A stretch of DNA of 49,687 nucleotides from Xenorhabdus yunnanensis. Lineage in GTDB: Bacteria > Pseudomonadota > Gammaproteobacteria > Enterobacterales > Enterobacteriaceae. The position numbers were made by a program, and so were the translations under genes. The notes beneath the pieces were generated by a model. The model was given only the letters and a program-made list of their open reading frames with translations. It made no database searches and was not told where the DNA came from. Within the stretch, counting starts at the first letter, position 1. Every line of letters begins with the position of its first letter. Location: positions 1 to 49,687 of the forward strand of contig NZ_JAQRFI010000035.1 of NCBI RefSeq assembly GCF_028598805.1, in the 5' to 3' direction. Shown here in pieces: positions 47,706-49,687 of this stretch.

Positions 47706-49295
47706 TTAATGGCGAAAATGACGCATGCCAGTGAAAATCATGGCAATACCGTGTTCATTGGCGGCGGCAATTACTTCATCATCACGAATGGAACCACCTG
47801 GCTGGATAATACAGCTCACTCCTACAGCAGCTGCGGCATCAATACCATCCCTGAATGGGAAAAATGCATCTGAAGCCATGGCACAGCCCTCAACTTCCAA
47901 ACCTTCATCTGCGGCTTTAATACCAGCGATTTTGGCAGAGTAAACACGGCTCATTTGCCCAGCTCCAATGCCAACGGTCATATTATCCTTGGCATAAACA
48001 ATAGCATTGGATTTGACGAATTTAGCGACTTTCCAGCAGAACAGGGCGTCTTGCATTTCTTGTTCTGTTGGCTGGCGTTTGGATACAACAATCAGATCAT
48101 TTTCTGTCACCATGCCTAAATCACGATCCTGTACCAGTAAGCCACCATTGACACGTTTGAAATCTAAGTTGGCAACAGGAGTGTTCCATTCACCGCATGC
48201 CAAAACGCGGACATTTTGTTTGGTTGCCAGAATTGGCAGAGCTGCTTCATTAATAGAAGGAGCGATGATGACTTCAACAAACTGACGTTCAATGATGATC
48301 TGGGCGGTATTGGCATCTAGTTCACGGTTAAACGCAATGATGCCCCCGAATGCGGAAGTAGGATCGGTCTTAAAAGCGCGGTCATAGGCGGTATGGATGT
48401 CAGTGCCAATCGCAACACCACAAGGATTGGCGTGCTTGACAATGACGCAGGCAGGTTCAAAGAAGGTTTTGACACATTCCAGTGCGGCATCAGTATCTGC
48501 GATATTGTTATAAGAGAGAGCCTTGCCTTGCAACTGGGTTGCCGTAGCAATTGAAGCCTCCGCGATTTGTTCTTCTATATAGAAGGCTGCGTCTTGGTGG
48601 CTATTTTCACCATAGCGCATATCTTGCTTTTTAATGAAATTCAGATTTAGCGTGCGAGGGAAGCGCCCAGATGGTTGATCAATTTCGCCATGATATGGAG
48701 GAACCAGTTTGCCAAAGTAGTTGGCAATCATGCTGTCATATGCGGCGGTATGCTCGAATGCTTTAATGGCTAAATTAAAACGAGTGGATTGTGTTAGTGA
48801 ATTTTGGTTGTTATCCATCTCCTCAATAATTTTAGCGTAATCTTGGCTATTAACAACAATCGCCACATCTTTGTGGTTTTTGGCAGCGGAGCGAACCATT
48901 GTCGGGCCGCCGATATCAATATTCTCTACGGCATCTTCCAGAGAGCAATCTGGTTTTGCCACAGTTTGAGCAAAGGGATAAAGGTTAACGACTACCATAT
49001 CAATCTGCGAAATTTGATGTTGTGCCATCACTTCATCATCCTGCCCACGCCGACCCAAAATGCCACCATGAACTTTGGGATGCAGTGTTTTAACGCGACC
49101 ATCCATCATTTCGGGGAAACCTGTGTAGTCAGAAACCTCAGTGACATTCAATCCTGCTTCGGCCAGCAGACGAGCAGTGCCACCCGTTGAAAGCAGTTCG
49201 ATACCGCGACTGGATAAGGCTTTGGCAAATTCAATAACTCCCGCTTTGTCAGAAACACTTAGCAGGGCACGACGGATTGGACGAAGCTGTTGCAT
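47706..49295 (-). CDS. purH: Bifunctional AICAR transformylase/IMP cyclohydrolase PurH
   Basis: PurH carries out the last two steps to IMP. ATG 49295 with AAGGA upstream gives 529 residues, exactly the E. coli length. The N-terminal cyclohydrolase domain has [31 protein letters not shown] and [19 protein letters not shown]. The C-terminal transformylase has the KH pair in [11 protein letters not shown], plus [28 protein letters not shown] and [10 protein letters not shown]. It is first in purHD, divergent from an rRNA operon. Confidence 0.98.
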   Translation of the reverse strand: MQQLRPIRRALLSVSDKAGVIEFAKALSSRGIELLSTGGTARLLAEAGLNVTEVSDYTGFPEMMDGRVKTLHPKVHGGILGRRGQDDEVMAQHQISQIDMVVVNLYPFAQTVAKPDCSLEDAVENIDIGGPTMVRSAAKNHKDVAIVVNSQDYAKIIEEMDNNQNSLTQSTRFNLAIKAFEHTAAYDSMIANYFGKLVPPYHGEIDQPSGRFPRTLNLNFIKKQDMRYGENSHQDAAFYIEEQIAEASIATATQLQGKALSYNNIADTDAALECVKTFFEPACVIVKHANPCGVAIGTDIHTAYDRAFKTDPTSAFGGIIAFNRELDANTAQIIIERQFVEVIIAPSINEAALPILATKQNVRVLACGEWNTPVANLDFKRVNGGLLVQDRDLGMVTENDLIVVSKRQPTEQEMQDALFCWKVAKFVKSNAIVYAKDNMTVGIGAGQMSRVYSAKIAGIKAADEGLEVEGCAMASDAFFPFRDGIDAAAAVGVSCIIQPGGSIRDDEVIAAANEHGIAMIFTGMRHFRH

Positions 49296-49428
49296 TGGTG
49301 TGATCCTTCGAATTTCATAAAACAAGAATGTGCTATTGGGGAAAATCCACTGATTTATAGAAAAAATGGTTTCTTCAATAACACTTCAAAACAATCTGGA
49401 AAAAATACTTGGTGATTTTTCCTTCGAG

Positions 49429-49450
49429 ATTGTAACGAAAACGTTTGCGT
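49429..49450 (-). promoter_or_regulatory. purHD promoter -10 with PurR operator
   Basis: ACGAAAACGTTTGCGT (49435-49450) differs at one base from the perfect palindrome ACGCAAACGTTTGCGT typical of PurR boxes. On the minus strand a -10 TACAAT (49434-49429) directly follows it, so bound repressor would cover the promoter. No good -35 is visible. In E. coli purHD is repressed by PurR with hypoxanthine or guanine. Confidence 0.85.
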
Positions 49451-49566
49451 GATGCTCGATAAATTTCATCAAAATATTGCTCTGTGGATAATTGTGTGTG
49501 TAACTTGGTATAAATAGGGGTTTTGCTGTGTGATTAGTCAAACGATAATTTTTTTCAAAAAAACTC

Positions 49567-49594
49567 TTGCCAGCCGCGGAAAACTCCCTATAAT
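49567..49594 (+). promoter_or_regulatory. rRNA operon promoter P1
   Basis: TTGCCA (49567-49572) and TATAAT (49589-49594) are 16 bp apart, followed by GCGCCACCACTGAC, the same discriminator and start region as E. coli rrn P1 promoters. An A/T-rich stretch just upstream (about 49545-49563) resembles an UP element. The rRNA genes themselves lie beyond the window; the purH neighbour corresponds to E. coli rrnE. Confidence 0.93.
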
Positions 49595-49664
49595 GCGCCA
49601 CCACTGACCGACGCTGAGCTGAGACACGCCGCGGCGGGCAGCGAAGAAAAGCGAAAATAAGCGC

Positions 49665-49687
49665 TTGACTTCGGAGGCGAAACGCGT
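49665..49687 (+). promoter_or_regulatory. rRNA operon promoter P2 (cut by window end)
   Basis: GCGC followed by TTGACT (49665-49670) matches the -35 region of rrn P2, about 75 bp after the P1 start. The spacer runs to the last base, and the -10 falls just outside. Confidence 0.7.

Noticed and set aside
49386-49604. 72-codon minus-strand frame between purH and the rrn promoter
   Set aside because: It overlaps the PurR box, the purH promoter and rrn P1; conserved regulatory DNA explains the region better.

Overview
The window is a chromosomal segment of a gammaproteobacterium of the order Enterobacterales. Gene order and protein sequences of the tuf-secE-nusG-rplKAJL-rpoBC, thiCEFSGH, nudC-hemE-nfi-yjaG-hupA-yjaH and purHD-rrn blocks are close to those of Escherichia coli. 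The AT-leaning intergenic DNA and the divergence from E. coli suggest a Morganellaceae-type genome such as Xenorhabdus or Photorhabdus. The genus is inference, since no species marker was tested.

Layout. 1-13.5 kb, plus strand: 3' end of an EF-Tu gene, secE, nusG, the rplKA and rplJL operons with their autoregulatory leaders, an attenuator, then rpoB and rpoC with a strong terminator. 13.7-14.1 kb: an AT-rich island with a small unidentified membrane-protein ORF between repeated 12-mers. 14.1-29.7 kb: a complete maltose/maltodextrin regulon in one place, malKlamBmalM (minus) divergent from malEFG (plus), then malPQ (minus) divergent from the activator gene malT (plus). MalT-box-like and CRP-like sites lie in both divergent control regions. 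In E. coli these are two distant loci. 29.7-34.8 kb: a five-gene plus-strand cassette (class III aminotransferase, zinc alcohol dehydrogenase, HAD phosphatase, MFS transporter, DUF1349 protein) behind a very AT-rich leader with a tandem dyad. 34.9-41 kb, minus: thiCEFSGH under a TPP riboswitch. 41-46.3 kb: a HAD-IB hydrolase where E. coli has rsd, then nudC, hemE, nfi, yjaG, hupA and yjaH. 46.4-49.3 kb, minus: purHD with a PurR box. The window ends inside the promoter region of a divergent rRNA operon (P1 complete, P2 cut).

How the genes work together. The left and right ends are conserved housekeeping blocks (translation, transcription, thiamine, heme, purine). In E. coli thiH lies shortly downstream of rpoC, so about 21 kb here (mal regulon plus cassette) sits between them. 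The mal block encodes uptake through LamB and MalEFGK2, breakdown by MalP and MalQ, and activation by MalT. The cassette is the best candidate for an undescribed system. Aminotransferase, polyol-type Zn dehydrogenase and sugar-phosphate phosphatase together resemble the three activities that start azasugar biosynthesis, with an adjacent transporter that could move the product.

A second window-wide pattern is short tandem duplications (15-18 bp), in frame at protein ends (MalP, ThiC, ThiE, PurD) and in several intergenic regions. There is also a roughly 50-bp in-frame sequence shared by the N-terminal parts of the unrelated proteins MalM and ThiE. No tRNA gene, complete insertion sequence or CRISPR array was seen.
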